From Gnetum montanum (Eukaryota > Streptophyta > Gnetopsida > Gnetales > Gnetaceae): a DNA stretch of 64,000 nucleotides. The notes under the pieces are model-generated. The model saw only the letters and a list, made by a program, of their open reading frames with translations, was not told the origin of the DNA and did not search any database. Within the stretch, counting starts at the first letter, position 1. Each line of letters begins with the position of its first letter. The stretch is taken from assembly GCA_015680685.1 (NCBI GenBank), contig MNCI01026298.1, positions 409,344 through 473,343 on the forward strand, given 5' to 3'. This document shows positions 10,331-23,491 of the stretch, piece after piece. Position numbers and translations under genes: made by a program.

Positions 10331-11760
10331 GATAGAAATGATCTAAAAAGTAAAATTCATAAAGATCTATAAGAAAATATGAAAGATCAAGAATATTCAA
10401 AGGTAAAGAGATAAGGATTACTTAAATCTTAGTAGAAATAAATACTAAAGATTCAAACCCTAGCTATTATGTAACAACCTAGTGTTTTAAACCTAAGATG
10501 TTAGGTTATTTATTTTCTTATGCATGGTTCTTAAGCATAAGGAATATGTATATTATATTAATAATCTATTACACATAGCTAATGGTTAATACTAGTAAAT
10601 TTTAACATCTTTTTTATGCTTCTACTTATGTATGTGCATCTTGAGATTTGAACCCTTAACTCCTTGTTTACATGCATTGGCATTTATATATCATGGTATA
10701 TTTGCTTATAAGCTTGTATGTAGTGTATCTTGGAATAACCCCTCATGTATTGGTAAGTATATATTTTATTATGAATCATGTTTCTTAATATTTGAATCTT
10801 GGAACTTGCTCTCATTACATATTTAGAAATCTTACTATTTTATATTTCTTTTCTTGATTTTAATTTCTCGATATTTGCTAATGCTTAGTGTCTCTTGTGA
10901 AGGATAGGTTGGAAGGATGGTGATGATCTAGTGCTAATACCTTTATTAATATCTATTATATTATATTTAATTAATATTTTTATGTTATTCAATTTTGAAA
11001 TAGTGTAAGAATATGGTTATAAGACATGTTAAATAGACATTCAATATTTATTATAGTTACTCTTTTTGTTTATCTTGAAATCCATTTTTAGGCATGTGGG
11101 CTTATTCTCATATTATCTTGATGACTTAACACATTGGTTAACCATTGGAACCTCTTTGTGGACACATGTTACCTAATTTTTAAAAAATAGATTATTAATT
11201 CATTGTTCTTGTAATTTCCCAAATACTAGTTCTTATGTCTACAAATACTTGACAACATTGGAACTCTTGTCATTAATTGTGCATCTCTCACTTTCATGAT
11301 CATGGGTATGCTTGGTGGATATCTTGGAGATTTTTATATCTAAACATGTTCTTGCTTGACAAAGCTTGGATCTTAGTTGATCTCTTGAGGTAGAGAAAAT
11401 GTTCCTTCCTTTATGATTTCCATAAGAAAAATTTTCATTTGGACTTACCTTCCTTTTTATGGTATCTTGATTATCAATCTAACCGTAATTTTTTGTTTTC
11501 TTAATGGAATTTACCATTTTCATAATTTTCACTTTGCATTTTGCACTCATATTTTTCTTACATACCTTCCTTTGATAGTGGTGATGGTAACAAGATCTCT
11601 ATGCATTATGACTTATATCACAAATGAACAAGGGATCATAATGCATCTCATGAAATAACTTCTCCATATTCTAAAAAATGACATGTTAGTGTTAGTGTTT
11701 GATAAAAATGACATCATTATTCAATAGTAGCTAGCAAATATTTTGAGCATGTATGGGCAT

Positions 11761-12555
11761 TGATGAGCGGTGAGGTATCCCTACACTCAACCATACAAAT
11801 ACTAGTGTCCATGCACGATCCAGTCAAATTCCAAGGACTAAGTGCTTACGTGCCTTTGTGGAACAAGGATGGGTTGATCAATCATTGTCTTCCCAAGCTT
11901 ACTTGTATAGCATGATTGTATGGTTAAGTAAACTTGAGGTACATGATTTTTATAGTTTTTATGTTTTTATGTCCTAGTGCTACAAAGGGAGAAGATAGAG
12001 AACTAAGTAACTAATTTTGATTTAACTACTACTAGTCCTAATACCAGCATCTATTCTCACTTGTTGTACACATCCTGAACTAGTACAACACTACTGAGAT
12101 TACCAAACGCTAATCGTTACTAGGTTACCAAGTGTTACACGCATGCTTGAAGTGATCATACTGAGTGTGCTAACTTAGAAGAGTTGCAGGATGAGAGAGA
12201 CAACATTAATTAACTAAGGAAAGCATTAAGTAATAGTAATTAACATTAATTAATCTATTCTGAATGTTGCAAGGTTTATCACAAAGTTCGTCTTTATTGT
12301 TGTACATAAGGTGTGCTTAGGTACACAATGCTCGAATAAAGTCCGTTCACTTTATGACTCCTATTGTAGGCACTCAGAAATAATTCTATCTCTGGAAAGG
12401 AAAAAAGGCAAGAGTTTGGGTAAGGGACTAAGGCTAACTATGCAAACCAAGTGCATGCACCTCTTATTTATAGGCAATGAGGCAGGCCCCAATATCGCAT
12501 ATGTGATATCGCTTGGAAGGCTCCGATATCGCGGACGTGATATCGTGGCTCATCA
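11761..12555 (-). repeat. Family A solo LTR (A2)
   Basis: This 795-bp LTR is in minus orientation, with GGCAT (11756-11760) and TGCAT (12556-12560) as a slightly diverged target duplication. It carries the family ends TGATGAG and CATCA, a TATA sequence in TCTTATTTATAGG near 12463-12475 (minus), and GATATC palindromes at about 12490-12545. It sits inside LTR C1: sequence left of 11760 and right of 12556 is contiguous in LTR C2 near 16600-16660. Confidence 0.92.
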
Positions 12556-12961
12556 TGCATGTTTGATGTGTTGAAAGTTAAGAAATAATGAATAGGGTAT
12601 TGGTATTAGCTAGTTAGTCATTTAGGTCGAATTGACCTTTAACGTAGGGATATTGTAGTTAGTATTAGTAGGGTTCAATAATAACATGATTTACAATAAG
12701 AAAACTAGTATGAAAATGATTGGTCAAACATCTAGGTTGACTTTGAAGTTGGCCCATCAATCTAGTGGCATTCTAGTCAGTAATAGACCTTAGCTATGGT
12801 ACATGGTTAATACTAGTAATAATGCAATTCAATAGTTGGTTTAGATATGCATGAGGATTCTACCCAATAGTTGTTCTTTTTTTGCATGAGGGTTGGCCTA
12901 AATAGATAAGGTATTACACCATATAGTCCTTGATGTTTAGTTTTTTTACTATCTACCTTAT

Positions 12962-13911
12962 TGATGAGACGTGATATTGCATGCACCGCGATATCGCGTC
13001 GTCCCCTGCGATATCGCGTACACTATATCGCGGTCCGCCACCAAATCTATAAATAAGAGGTGGCACTCCCCTCATTTCTCATCCTAGGCTAGAAGTAGCG
13101 AAGCTCTGGTGGATTGATCACCCTAAAGATAGAATATTTTCCATGTGCCCGTAGTAGGAGTCCCCAAGTGAACGGATCTTTATTCGAGCAGCTTTGTACC
13201 TAAACGCAAGTTGTGTACGACAATAAAGACGAGCTTTCTGGATAAACTTTGTAGTACATGGAATAGGTTTATTATCTATTATTTCTTACTTATCATTTAT
13301 TACATGCATTAGTGCAGCATGAGTACGACTTGGTTACGAGCATTGACAAATGTGTATGGCTAACCAAGGAATCGGCTACTCATCACGATTAGATTCTCTC
13401 ACCCTTGTCTCCTAGAACGTGGGATGAGTACGACTTGATTACGAGCATCTACGGGTGTGTACGGCTAATCAAGGAATCGACTGCTCATAATGCTTACGCT
13501 AGTTAGGTGCCTCAGTACAACCACTTCGAGCACGTGCGTTATGTGTGGTGATCCCAGTAACGATTAGCATTTGGTAACCACAGTTGCATAGTTTAGGGTG
13601 TGTATGGTAAGTGGGAATGGATGCTGATGCTAGTTAATTTAGACTTAGGTCCTTAGTTAGAGTTAGTTAGTCTCTCAACCTTTCACCCTTTAGCATAGGA
13701 GATAAAACCAAAAAAGACCATAAAAATTATATACCTCGGACTTACTTAACCATACATCGTGACAACAACAAGTAAGTCTGGGAAGACAACGAATGATTAA
13801 CCCCAAGTGTTCCATGGGGCGTTTAGGCATTTGGTCTACCGAGTTCGACCGGATCGCGCATGCTACGCTCGTTTCGTATGGTTGAGTGTAGGGGTACCTC
13901 ACCACTCATCA
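12962..13911 (+). repeat. Family A solo LTR (A3)
   Basis: This 950-bp LTR has a perfect 5-bp target duplication, CTTAT, at 12957-12961 and 13912-13916. In plus orientation it shows GATATC palindromes at about 12970-13030, CTATAAATAAGAGG at about 13045, AATAAAGAC near 13220 and the terminal GGGGTACCTCACCACTCATC. It is longer than the others because a segment starting GAGTACGACTT is tandemly duplicated at 13321 and 13436 (115-bp offset). It is nested in LTR C1, as the C2 copy shows uninterrupted sequence at 45725. Confidence 0.93.
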
Positions 13912-14611
13912 CTTATAGTTATTTCAAATGTTTGATGTTGGAAAACTCACAAGAATGCCATGAAAAATTAGAGTAAGTTATGAGTTAATGATAGGCATTA
14001 ATGGTAATATTAATCATTTTAATTAATGATTAAGATAATTGGTATTTGTTGTTAGATCTAATAGTATGTTTTGTAGCATGGACCTTACCTTTTATTTCAT
14101 TCTAGATGGCACCAAGGTAACTTCCTCTATTGTGAAGATGTTTTGATCCTTCCTACATGTGTTTCATGTAGATTTTAGTTAGGAAGCTTTGATGGAAATT
14201 TCAAATGATATTGCAAATGTTAAATTGTAGTGTGATATGGGAGCATTAGCTTTTAAAGGAGCTTTGTGGACAAGGATTTTAACATTTTTATATTTTTAGA
14301 TCCATGTTATGGATTTACAAAGGGCCCTCATGATTAACTTATGTATCTTTGATATTTTTTACATTAATAATTTGTACTTAAGATGTTGGAATAAAATTCC
14401 ATGGATTTTGGTTAAGTGATCTATCCCTTATGTGTTGTTCACATATGAATATTAGTTTATAAGTTTCATACTTGGTAATTTAAGGTCTTTTAATAATTTA
14501 ATTTTTAATTTTAAGTTTTACATATGGCATGTATGGATATTTAAGAAATTTAATCATGCCTCTCAAGCGATTTTATAAATTTAGTGATGGTTAATTATGA
14601 GGTATGACAAT

Positions 14612-15302
14612 TTGATATCAAAGTATGGGTTTAGATCATTGATTGGAGAGTTGTTTCAACTTTTATAGGGGGAATCCAAGAAAGATAATGAGGAAAGGGA
14701 GCTTTTTGAAGACAAGTACCATATTTATGAGGTATTGTAGTGAGTTTTGTTAATGCTTCTAATATTATTTATATGACACTACTATAAGAAAGTGTATTTT
14801 TAAGGATAAAATGCTAATTGTTAAATTGTTGAATTTATAAAATAAAAGGTTATTTTGTAATTTATAAAAAGGGTTATTTTTCAACAAAAAAGAATTTTTG
14901 CCACAATAAGTTACACTTCTATATTTGTGAATGGATTTTGTTGGATGAGAAAATGCATTTTTGAGTAAAACATATGGTAAAACTTTTGGTATATAATACG
15001 AGGATCCTCAAAGGCCAAAGAAAAATATAAGTTATTGAAACAAATATTATTAATGGAAATTAGTACACGAAGTTTAGATTTATGCATGATCATAAAGCAT
15101 GTTATAAAACATGATTCATGATTGAAAGTGAATGCTTTTTGGTTGCTCAACATTTGAGTTTGATAAGATATTTTGAATTAATAAGTGTTTTGGGTATGAA
15201 CCTTGGAAGTAATTGCGCATAACATTGTGTGTGCATGCATTATCTTGGAGTGATAAAATCTTGTTTCTATATTCAAGGATGAAGATTCCTTGAGGGTGAA
15301 AG
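14612..15302 (+). other. Element C primer site and leader remnant
   Basis: Position 14612 onward reads TTGATATCAAAGTATGGG, a decayed form of the TTGGTATCAGAGC site primed by initiator tRNA-Met in many Ty3/gypsy elements. The following 680 bases are AT-rich, contain no convincing coding frame on either strand and probably are the untranslated leader. The open stretch at 14911-15153 (minus) has no recognisable motif. The rest of the internal region is absent before the next LTR copy at 15303. Confidence 0.55.
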
Positions 15303-16665
15303 TGTCTAACACCTTAGTGTTTTGACCCAAGAATCTTAGTTGTTATTTATTTTCGTATGCGTGGATCTTAAGCGTAAGGATATACTTACTATATATATTA
15401 TTTTAATAATATATTATATGTAGCTAGTGGTTAATGCTAGTGCTTTCTAATGTCTCTCTTATGCTTATGCTTATGGTTGTGCATCTTAAGGTTTGAACCC
15501 TTTACCCCTTGTTTACATGCATTGATATTTTGAAGCATCATGGTATATTTGCTTTTAAGCTTATATGTAGTGTATCTTGCAACAACACCTCACGTATTGG
15601 TAAGTATACATGTTTTATTATACCTCATGTTTCTTAAGGTTTAGATCTTAAAATTTTCTCTCATTACATATTTGGAAATAGTACTATTTTATATTTCTTT
15701 TTATAATTATTATTTCTTGATATTTGCTAAATGCTTGGTGCCTCTTGTGAAGGACAGGTTGAAAGGATGATGTTAGCCCATTGCTGGTACTTTTATTAAT
15801 GTCTATTATATTTTATTTAATTAATATTTTTACATTTTCCATTTTGGAATAATGTAAAAATATGGTTATGAGACATGTTAAATATATATTTTGGGTTTAT
15901 TTTAGTTATTCTTTTATTTTATCTTGGAATCCATTCTTGGGCATGTTGGCTTATTCTTATGTTATCTTAGTGACTTATCCATTGGTTGATCATTAGATTG
16001 TCTTTGTGAGAATATGTCATCCAATTTTTAGAAAATAGATTATTAATTCTGTATTCTTGGAATTTCCCAAACTTTATCTCTTATGCCTATAAACACTTGG
16101 TGATGCTAGCTCTCTTGTTATCAGTTGTGCATCTCCCTCTTTCATGCTTATGGGTATGCTTGGTGGATCTCTTGAAGGTTTCTAGATCTAAATCTATTCT
16201 TGCTTGAAGAATCTTGGATCTTCACTAATCTCTTGAGGTAGAGGAAATGTTCCTTCTTCTATGATTTTGACAAGCAACTTTTCCATTTGGACTTACCTTT
16301 CTTTTTATGGTATCCTAATTGTCAATCTAACTCTAATTTGTTATTTTCTCACTATAATTCACTATTTTGGCAATTCTTGCTTTCTATTTTACACTTTTCT
16401 TTCTTTTACAATACCTTCAATAGTGGTGGTAGTGGCAAAAAAATATTTGTATGTTGTGACTTGTATCATAATTAAACTAGAAATTCTAATGGAAATTGTA
16501 AGAAAACCTCTCCATGTGTTTTGGAATCACCCAAAAGTGGTGGTGTCTAATAGGAATGAAATCTTCATTTAATAGTGGCTAGTAGACATTTTGGATATGT
16601 ATGAGCATGTTTATCATGTTGAAAGCTAGGAAATGATACATAGGCTATTGATATTGGCTAGCTAG
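15303..16665 (+). repeat. Element C LTR, copy 2, left part
   Basis: It starts TGTCTAACACCTTAGTG and parallels 10470 onward along its whole length, for example TTTACATGCATTG, the TTGTGCATCTC block and the ATAGTGGCTAG block. It is interrupted at 16665 by element D and resumes at 45445. Divergence from copy 1 is high, consistent with C being the oldest element of this block. It shows no coding content. Confidence 0.8.
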
Positions 16666-18020
16666 TGTAGCGCCTGAAAAATTTAATTGCTAGAAAAAAC
16701 CAAAAATTCTAGGTGAAACAATTTAACCCTAGATCCCAAGGGACTTTGAGAAATAAGATCCAAGGTGCCCTGGACGGTCTTGTTGATCACCCAAGGACTT
16801 AAGGAGTGTTAACAAGATAAACAACTTAGATGAAAATGAAAATCTAGTACAAAATAAAACACAGAAATTAAGTACAAACATAGAAATAAACTTAAAATAC
16901 AAATGAACTTTAAATTTATTAAAAACAATAAAATTTCCACAAAAGACGGGTTTGGACATGTACAAATTTTTGTGCCTAAATGTATAGGGAGTTTCTCAAA
17001 AGAATCTTGAAGCCTATTGAAGTCAACAAGTTGTGATTTGTAGTCAGCTTCATGATCCAAGTACCTCCCAACCTCAATTGCAAAAACTCCTTGGGGGATT
17101 TTTAGTTCAAATTTGTAGTGTTGGTGGTAGGGGGTAAAGGTGTTTGACCTTTTGAGAATTTTGAAACCACATTGGGAGTCTTGAATTACTTGTTTGTTGC
17201 CAACTTTCTCAAAAATTCTTACAAAATATCAAAGGTTTTTTTGGTGCTCAAGGTTGCAAAGGTTCTTTAGTTGAAAAAGTGTGGAACTATGGAACCTATC
17301 CAAAGTATTTGAAATTGGCATTTATAGGTCTCATGGTTACTAGTTTTGGTGCTACAAATTCTTGTCATGATTATTGATATATTGATTTGATTTGTAGGTG
17401 TGGCATGCTATAATTTCCAATGTAGTTTTTCATACTTAGCAAGTTTTGATGTACCTAGGCCATCAAAACTACTCTAGATACCAAAAATAGTAAACAAACG
17501 TTTCCAACAACACTGGCTTCACCCATCTACACTGGTTTTTATAGGAACTATGCTAGCATCTTGGAATCCATGTTTGAATTGGTGGAGGAATGCTTGCCTA
17601 GTTGAAACAATGAAACACCAACCACTCCAACACTAGCTTTGTGTCATCCCCATTGGGGGTTATAGCAACTATGCTAGGTTTTGCTGGGAAACTAAAAACC
17701 CAACACCACCAATGCTGGATGTAGGTGGTTCCAACATAGTTAAGATTATGACCCATAAAAAACCCATGAAAATGTCAAATTTGGTAGTTCCCAAGGCATT
17801 TTTAGCATTTCCAAGTCCAAATATAGACATGGTATGACTTTTTCCACTTAGGAAGTGAGGCTATGATAACTTATGGGGAATTTTCAGCCCCACAAGTACA
17901 AGTATGCAAGATTGTAGCTCATGGGCTACAAGCCTTACATTCTACAATGAAAATCTAGTCTAGGGGTGAAGGTTACAATGCTAGAAAGGTTAAAACATGC
18001 ATTTTCTTGTTGATGTTTCA
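16666..18020 (-). repeat. Element D 3' LTR
   Basis: This 1355-bp LTR runs from TGTAGC (left edge) to GTTTCA (right edge). In minus orientation it starts TGAAACA and ends GCTACA, the usual TG...CA. A TATA box, CTATAAA, lies on the minus strand at 17321-17327, at the same place in the other LTR. Words such as ACTATGCTAGCAT recur in its U3-like part and also in the tandem repeats of the internal region. Open stretches at 16729-17060 are not conserved as protein between the LTRs. Confidence 0.85.
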
Positions 18021-18390
18021 TTGGCTGCTATTTATTGATGTTTGGAGAATTAACTCAAGAGATATTGACAAAGAATACAAAACACCACTATGGGTCCATC
18101 ACCAAAATTTCCTCTTTGCACTTGATTCAATGGTGTAAAACCATGCCAAAGAGTGCTTTTGATGATGAGATAGGATTACAATGAGATGATAGAGGTTAAC
18201 GGCTACATTCAATCACAAGGAAATGGTCATAGGGTTAATAATGAGTTTCAAATGTTTACATCATTATTATGGTTATGGTGGTAACATTTTGGGCTAATTG
18301 ATTGAGTCTTTGCACTTCATGATTTAAAGTGTTGATCACTAGGTAATGTTTTTTAGGAATCAACATCTTGCTCTAAGGTTTCTTTGGCCA

Positions 18391-19900
18391 TTATGCTTTT
18401 TCCTTTGCTTGTCTAGAGCCATTGGTTTGTCTTTTGGTCTTCTTTAGCCTTTTGGCTTCTTGGCAATTTGCTTCCCCATCTCTTTCTTTCAGGGTGAAAC
18501 CTTCATTGGGTTTCATTACCAAGACCAGGTTTGATTTGGTTTTATCATTAAATGAAATGTGTATTACATCCATGTCTACCACTATGAAGGTTCCATTGCC
18601 ATAGGCCTTGGTGATTAAGAAAGGTCCTTCCTAGTTGGTTGAGAACTTGTCCACATGCTCACAAATAGCCTTAAGGACCAGGTCTCCTTCCTTGATCTTT
18701 CATTTGTTCAAGTTATGGTAATGTTGTTGCTTATGCCTCTCTTGGTATTATTGAATATGAGTAAGTGTTTGTATCTGCTACTCCTCCATTGAATCCAGGT
18801 TGATGGTACACAACTCCTTGCTTTGCTGATCATTGATGAAGTTTGATAATGCCACTCTAAGTGATGGAACTTGTAATTCAAAAGGCAAAATAACTTTATA
18901 TCCATAAACCAGGCTATATGAGGTTACACCTATTACAGTTCGATAGGTATTTCGATAGGCCCAAGGTGCATGGAAAAGCCACTCATGCCACTTGCATTTG
19001 CTATTATTAAGCATCCTTTTAAGCAAGTTTATGATGGCCTTGTCGCTAGCTTTAGCTTATCCATTAGCTTAAGGGTAGTATGGTGATGATAAGAAATGCT
19101 TAATGCCTAAGTCCTAACAAAAGGCTTGCATTTCTTGGCCACTAAACTATGGTTCATTATCCATAACTATGGTTAAGAATATGTCAAAACTAGCTACTAT
19201 GTTGTCCAATATGAATCTACAAACTTGTTGAGATGTCATCTTCCTTAAGGGAATAGCCTTAATCCGCTTTGTAAAGTATTTGGTTGTAGTGATGTTAAAG
19301 CAATTCTTTATGAATGTCATAGGTGTTATAGTAGGTCCAATAATGTCAAGTCCCCATCATTGAAATGACTAAGTTATCTAAGTAGTGTATAATTCAATTG
19401 GTGGCACATGTATCAAGTCGCTATGCCATTGATAAGTGTAACAAGTTTTAACCTTTTCCAAGAAATCTCCCTCCATATAGGGCTAATAATAGCCTAGTCA
19501 TCTAATCTTGGTGTCCATGGCTTTGGTTCCTATATGTCCCTCACATATGCCTTCATGAAATTGCTTAATGACTATGCAGGCTTCAATTTTTCCCAAGCAT
19601 ACTAACAATATGCCATCATAGGACCATCAATATAATGTGTTATCACCTATAATGACATAGTATTTTGATCTTTTACATACAACATCCTTTTGAGAAGTAT
19701 TTAGGTCTTGTAGAGATTCACCATGCATCAAGTAAAACTTGATGTCTTCATACCACTCCTTTTGAGGAGCAATGTTGATAGAGGCTATAGAGTCACCTTT
19801 GGTGTTCTATGTAATGGGAATAGCATAGTTCACTATTAAGGAAGATGACTTTCTAAATACATCATATGTCACACTTAGGACTAAAGTTGTAATGACAATG
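18391..19900 (-). pseudogene. Element D integrase, decayed
   Basis: Minus-strand blocks in order are MDIIGP-like text (seen as LDIIGPTITPM) near 19350, a core with MDNE at about 19160, and an open stretch 18778-19026 with KWHEWLFHAPWAYRNT and YSLVYGYKVILPFELQVPS. The C-terminal tail follows (GPFLITKAYGNGTF, VVDMDV) down to 18391. These match Tat-lineage integrases, which insert the cDNA into host chromatin. Stops often replace Trp or Gln. The stretch 18021-18390 between this and the LTR shows nothing coding. Confidence 0.75.
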
Positions 19901-19986
19901 GCCAATCTATTCTCAGTTTAAGGTAAATGTTGGATACCAATGTTTGTATCTTTTTACATTACTTTCTTACCTAGGTCATAATAGGA

Positions 19987-20400
19987 TTAAAAATTCTTAG
20001 CCTTACATGCATAAACTTCTATCACTTGGTTGACCGCGAGTTGTGAATCACCTTTTGTCATTAGGCATTTAATTCCTTGATCATGAGCTACCATCATTTC
20101 CTTGATCAATCCTTCATACTCTACCATGTTGTTGGTACATGGAAATTCCAAATGGTAGGTGAATGATTGGATTTCACCAGAAGGTAATGTTATGCTAACA
20201 ATAGCACTAGTTCCATGGGTAGTTGAAGCTCCGTCGAAGTGCATAATTGCCTCAAAGCCCTTGGGTACTTTGCTAACAATGCTCACATGTTCATTTGGGA
20301 ATTCAAGCTCAATGGTTGCATGGTCTTCTATAGGGGAAATGGTAAGTTGTGCAGCTATCTTGACCTTTCGTTTAGGCTTGAGAGATATCATGGAGTTCAA
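19987..20400 (-). pseudogene. Element D second (archaeal-type) RNase H
   Basis: An uninterrupted 137-codon stretch carries MHFDGAS, PCTNNMVEYEGLI and TKGDSQLAVNQV, the D-E-D core of the archaeal/plant-type RNase H that only Tat-lineage elements add between their own RNase H and integrase. All three acidic residues are present. That this domain is still open while its neighbours carry stops is probably chance, since the flanks on both sides are broken. It is the strongest lineage marker in D. Confidence 0.82.
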
Positions 20401-20419
20401 ACTCGGTTGTTATGGCTTT

Positions 20420-21976
20420 CCAACAAGCTATAAGACTACTTTCATAAATATTGGTCATTATGGATCTAAGTACATTGTCCTTGCAAATGACATTAATTTG
20501 GCTCCTAAAGAGATAGTGTCTCTACTTCTTCAATGAGAAGACCATGGTCAAATAATACTTCTCCACTTCAGTGCATTGGGTCTCATAGGTAATTAATGCA
20601 TGACTTAGGTAGTATATGAGTAACACTGCTTCATCATCTCATTTTAGACATAGTAGAGAGAAAATGGACAAGTTAGAGATAGCAAGGTAGATGTAAAAAG
20701 ATTTATCCTTTTTTGGTGGATAGAACATGGGTAGTTGTGCCAACTCTTGCTTAAGATTTTCCAAGGCTTCTTGGCATTGAGTTATCCACTCATAGTGAAC
20801 TCCTTTCTTAAGCATGTTGCATAGGTTGTAATTTATCTATAAGCCTAGTAATAAACCTACAGATAAATTGTAATCTAGCTTGTAGTTCCTAAAGCTCCTT
20901 AAGGTTAGTTGATGTTATCAAGTTCAATATGGCCTTAACATTATTAAGACCTACACATATTCCTACTTCAAATACTACAAAGCCAAGCATCCTACCAGTT
21001 TTGATACCAAAGACACACTTCTTAGGATTAAGCCTCAACTCATTTTGAGACATTGTTTCAGCACAAGGTCAAAGTCATAAGAATGATCATTGACCATTTT
21101 AGACTTAATGGCTATATCATCCATGTAGTCATTAAGAAATCCTAGCATGTAATCACTAAGGATATACATAATTGCTGATTGATAGGTTGTGCATGCATTA
21201 TTTAGGTCAAAGGACATCATGATGTAACAAAAGTTCCCTAATGGGTCATGAAGGTTATACAAAGTTGATGCTCTAGGTTAATCCTAACTTGGTTGTATCT
21301 CGAGAACCCATCCTTGAAGGATAACAAGGCATGTCCTATCATAGTATCAATAAGTTGATCAATACTAGGTAAAGAAAAATCATCTTTGATGGTTGCCTTA
21401 ATTAGATCTTGAAAATTAATATATATACATATACTCCTATTTTTCATAGGGACTACCACTATTTTGGACACCCATTCTGCATAATCGATAGCCCAAATGA
21501 AACTAGCTTGATATAGTTTTATGATTTTATCATGAATTTCTAAGGCTAAATCTGGTCTAATCTTATGAATTTTTTGCCTAACGGGTTTGATACTAGGATT
21601 AAGTATGATGTTATGTTGTACTAGGTGTGGGTCAAGGCTTAGCATATCTTCATATGACTAGGCAAAGACCTTAATGTTGTCTTGGAGGATCCTAGTGATG
21701 TCCTAAGCCTATTGAGGTTTCAGTGAGGAACTTAGTTTTAGTGTTTCTTCCTCACCATTGTGTGTCATGATAAGAACCTCAACTAGAAAGTCTTTGGTAA
21801 TGTCTCTAGCCTCAAGGTCAAGGGTTTTAACTAGGTTTTCTAGCCACTCAAGAGGCTTCTCTATTAAGGCTATGTGATCAATAGGACCCTTAGGCTCAAG
21901 ATCTAAATGATTGTGATCAATGAATCATTCAACATCAACATGAGGTTTGCTTAGGCTTAAAGGTAAAATAATTTAC
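20420..21976 (-). pseudogene. Element D reverse transcriptase and first RNase H
   Basis: From 21976 down, the frame passes through an acidic pre-RT segment, SYEDMLSLDPHLVQHN and PVRQKIHKI (Tat-lineage hallmarks), then SEW-like AEWVSKIVVVP, DDFSLPSIDQLID and FSRYNQV. After a frame change at about 21250, YMDDIAIKSK lies at 21116-21127, so the YxDD motif is intact. Between 20420 and 21030 the connection and first RNase H are readable only in pieces. The exon-like start at 21976 follows an AG splice-acceptor-like site (CACTTGCAG). Confidence 0.75.
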
Positions 21977-22089
21977 CTGCAAGTGTTCATATTCCAAGCA
22001 TGCATATCAACCATAAACACATTAAGTGACACATGTGATAAAATGAGCAAATAATGCCAAAATAATGTAAAATACTCTAGCAATAATGC

Positions 22090-22471
22090 ATGGATAAGCC
22101 AAAACATCTTTCATCAATGGTTCAATAGGGTTCAAGTAAGGCCATTGAAGGTTATAAGAGGTAAGCTAAAACAAATAGGTTGAAACAAAGGCTAACCAAT
22201 GTGAAATAAGGTCAAACAAAGGCCAAATGATGATAAAATGCAATCAAATGAAGGTCAAACTCCATTTATTGAGGTCAATCCAAGTTAAAGAAGGGTCATT
22301 AAAGGCCATGAGATGGGAATTAAGGTAGATAACATACATTGAAAGCCAAATGACATAGAATCAAGCAACATAAAGGTCAAATGATGGTCAAATTAGGCTA
22401 AATGATGATCTAATGATGGTCAAGCACCATCAAATGCTGTCAAACAAAGAAAAACATGGTCAAAAAATATC
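22090..22471. repeat. Degenerate GTCAAATGATG repeat, left of A4
   Basis: Short words such as GGTCAAATGATGGTCAA and CTAAATGATGATC recur irregularly every 12-20 bases. The same texture continues right of A4 at 32540-32940 (CAAATGATAGCCAAATGATG), so A4 inserted into this block. It is low-complexity repeat DNA with no coding content. Confidence 0.6.
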
Positions 22472-22476
22472 ATAGG

Positions 22477-23298
22477 TGATGAGTGGCGAGGTACCCCTAC
22501 ACTCAACCATACGAATACAAGCATAACATGCATGATTCGGTCGAACTCCGCAGACTAAGTTCCTACACACCTCATGGAACACTTAAGGTTAATTATTTGT
22601 TGTCTTCCCAAACTTACTTGTATTTGTCATGGTGTATGGTTAAGTAAGTCCAAGGTATATGATTTTTATAGCTTTTAAATTTTATCTCCTATGCTAGTAA
22701 GGTAAAGGATTGAAGAGACTAATTACTAACTTTAACTAACTAAGCCTGAATTAATCTAGTGTTAGCATCCGTTCCCACTTATTGTTCACACCCTAAACCA
22801 ATGCAACCTTGGTTACCAAACGCTAATCGTTGCTGGGATCACCAAGCGTAACGCACATGCTCGAAGCGGTCGTACTGAGGCACTTAACTAGGAGAGAAGG
22901 GTTGAGAAAGATTTAATAACTAATAAAGCATGTAAATGGTAAACAATAAATAACATTAAATAAAATCCTAATTAGCCTATTCCATGCACTGCAAGGTTTA
23001 TCCAAGAAGTTTGTCTTTATTGCCGTACACAAACTTGTGTTCAGGTACAATGTCTGATCGAATAAAGATCTGTTCACTTTGGAGCTCCTATTGCAGGCAC
23101 ATGGAAAATATTCTATCTCTGGAGAGATCAAACTGCCAGAGTTTTACTATGGTCTAAGCCTAGGATGAGAAACAAGGGAGAGCTACCTCTTATTTATAGA
23201 TATGACAGCACACCGCGATATCGCGTGGGATGCAATATTGCAATGGTCGTGATATCACGTACACGATATCGTGGCCCATGCAATATCGCATCCCATCA
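22477..23298 (-). repeat. A4 3' LTR
   Basis: This 822-bp LTR begins (minus sense) TGATGGGATGCG and ends CTCATCA. On the minus strand it contains GATATC-type palindromes at about 23215-23290, TATA in TCTATAAATAAGAGG near 23190-23205 and an AATAAAGAC signal near 23010-23025. It matches 31694-32534 along its whole length with scattered, mostly transition, differences and a few small indels. Confidence 0.93.
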
Positions 23299-23312
23299 TA
23301 CCCCCATGACTG
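23299..23312 (-). other. A4 polypurine tract
   Basis: Directly before the 3' LTR the minus strand reads TCATGGGGGTA, then TGATGGG of the LTR. A G-run abutting the LTR is the second-strand primer of LTR retrotransposons. The second copy of the family (A6) has TCGAGGGGGTA at the same place, 55746-55757. Confidence 0.75.
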
Positions 23313-23491
23313 AATGAAAACTCATCCTCGAGTTCCTTACAATAATATCCGAAAGGTATGGGATTATTGACTCAAAATGGAACTAATGGGATGACATGTG
23401 AATGGATCATCATTATAGAACAAGACAACATTGGTGTTCATGACACAAGAGTGAACACCTTATTACATTGACATTAGGCCTCATTTGGCAG

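Larger units (their letters stand above)
6790..10469 (-). mobile_element. Chromovirus (Ty3/gypsy) relic B
   Basis: On the minus strand, gag, protease, RT, RNase H and the integrase zinc-binding domain follow in Ty3/gypsy order from 10330 down to about 6790. No LTRs remain. The right side stops where LTR C1 begins at 10470, and the left side breaks off in the integrase next to the caulimovirid. The protein vocabulary (DEGA/DDNA protease, gag ALKAEKEL, RNase H HRALQFLNS) matches element E at 46596-54188, so B and E are the same lineage. It is heavily mutated, with stops in every domain. Confidence 0.85.
10470..14609 (+). repeat. Element C LTR, copy 1, with two nested solo LTRs
   Basis: This begins TGTAACAACC and ends just before a tRNA-Met-like primer site at 14613. 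Removing nested LTRs A2 and A3 with their duplications leaves about 2.4 kb, a usual size for Tekay/Del-type LTRs. Most of it is repeated, in the same orientation, at 15303-16665 and 45445-45800. The segments shared on both sides of A2, A3 and D prove the nesting. No coding sequence is visible; open stretches at 10632-10826 and 11413-11658 have counterparts with different frames in copy 2 and are chance. Confidence 0.8.

Noticed and set aside
11413-11658. Hydrophobic open stretch in LTR C1 and its relative at 16261-16572
   Set aside because: The two LTR copies do not share a conserved frame over the full length; T-rich DNA gives hydrophobic readings by chance.
14776-14796. CACTACTATAAGAAAG, another CACTA-like end
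   Set aside because: No matching inverted end within reach and no duplication; probably chance in the leader of element C.
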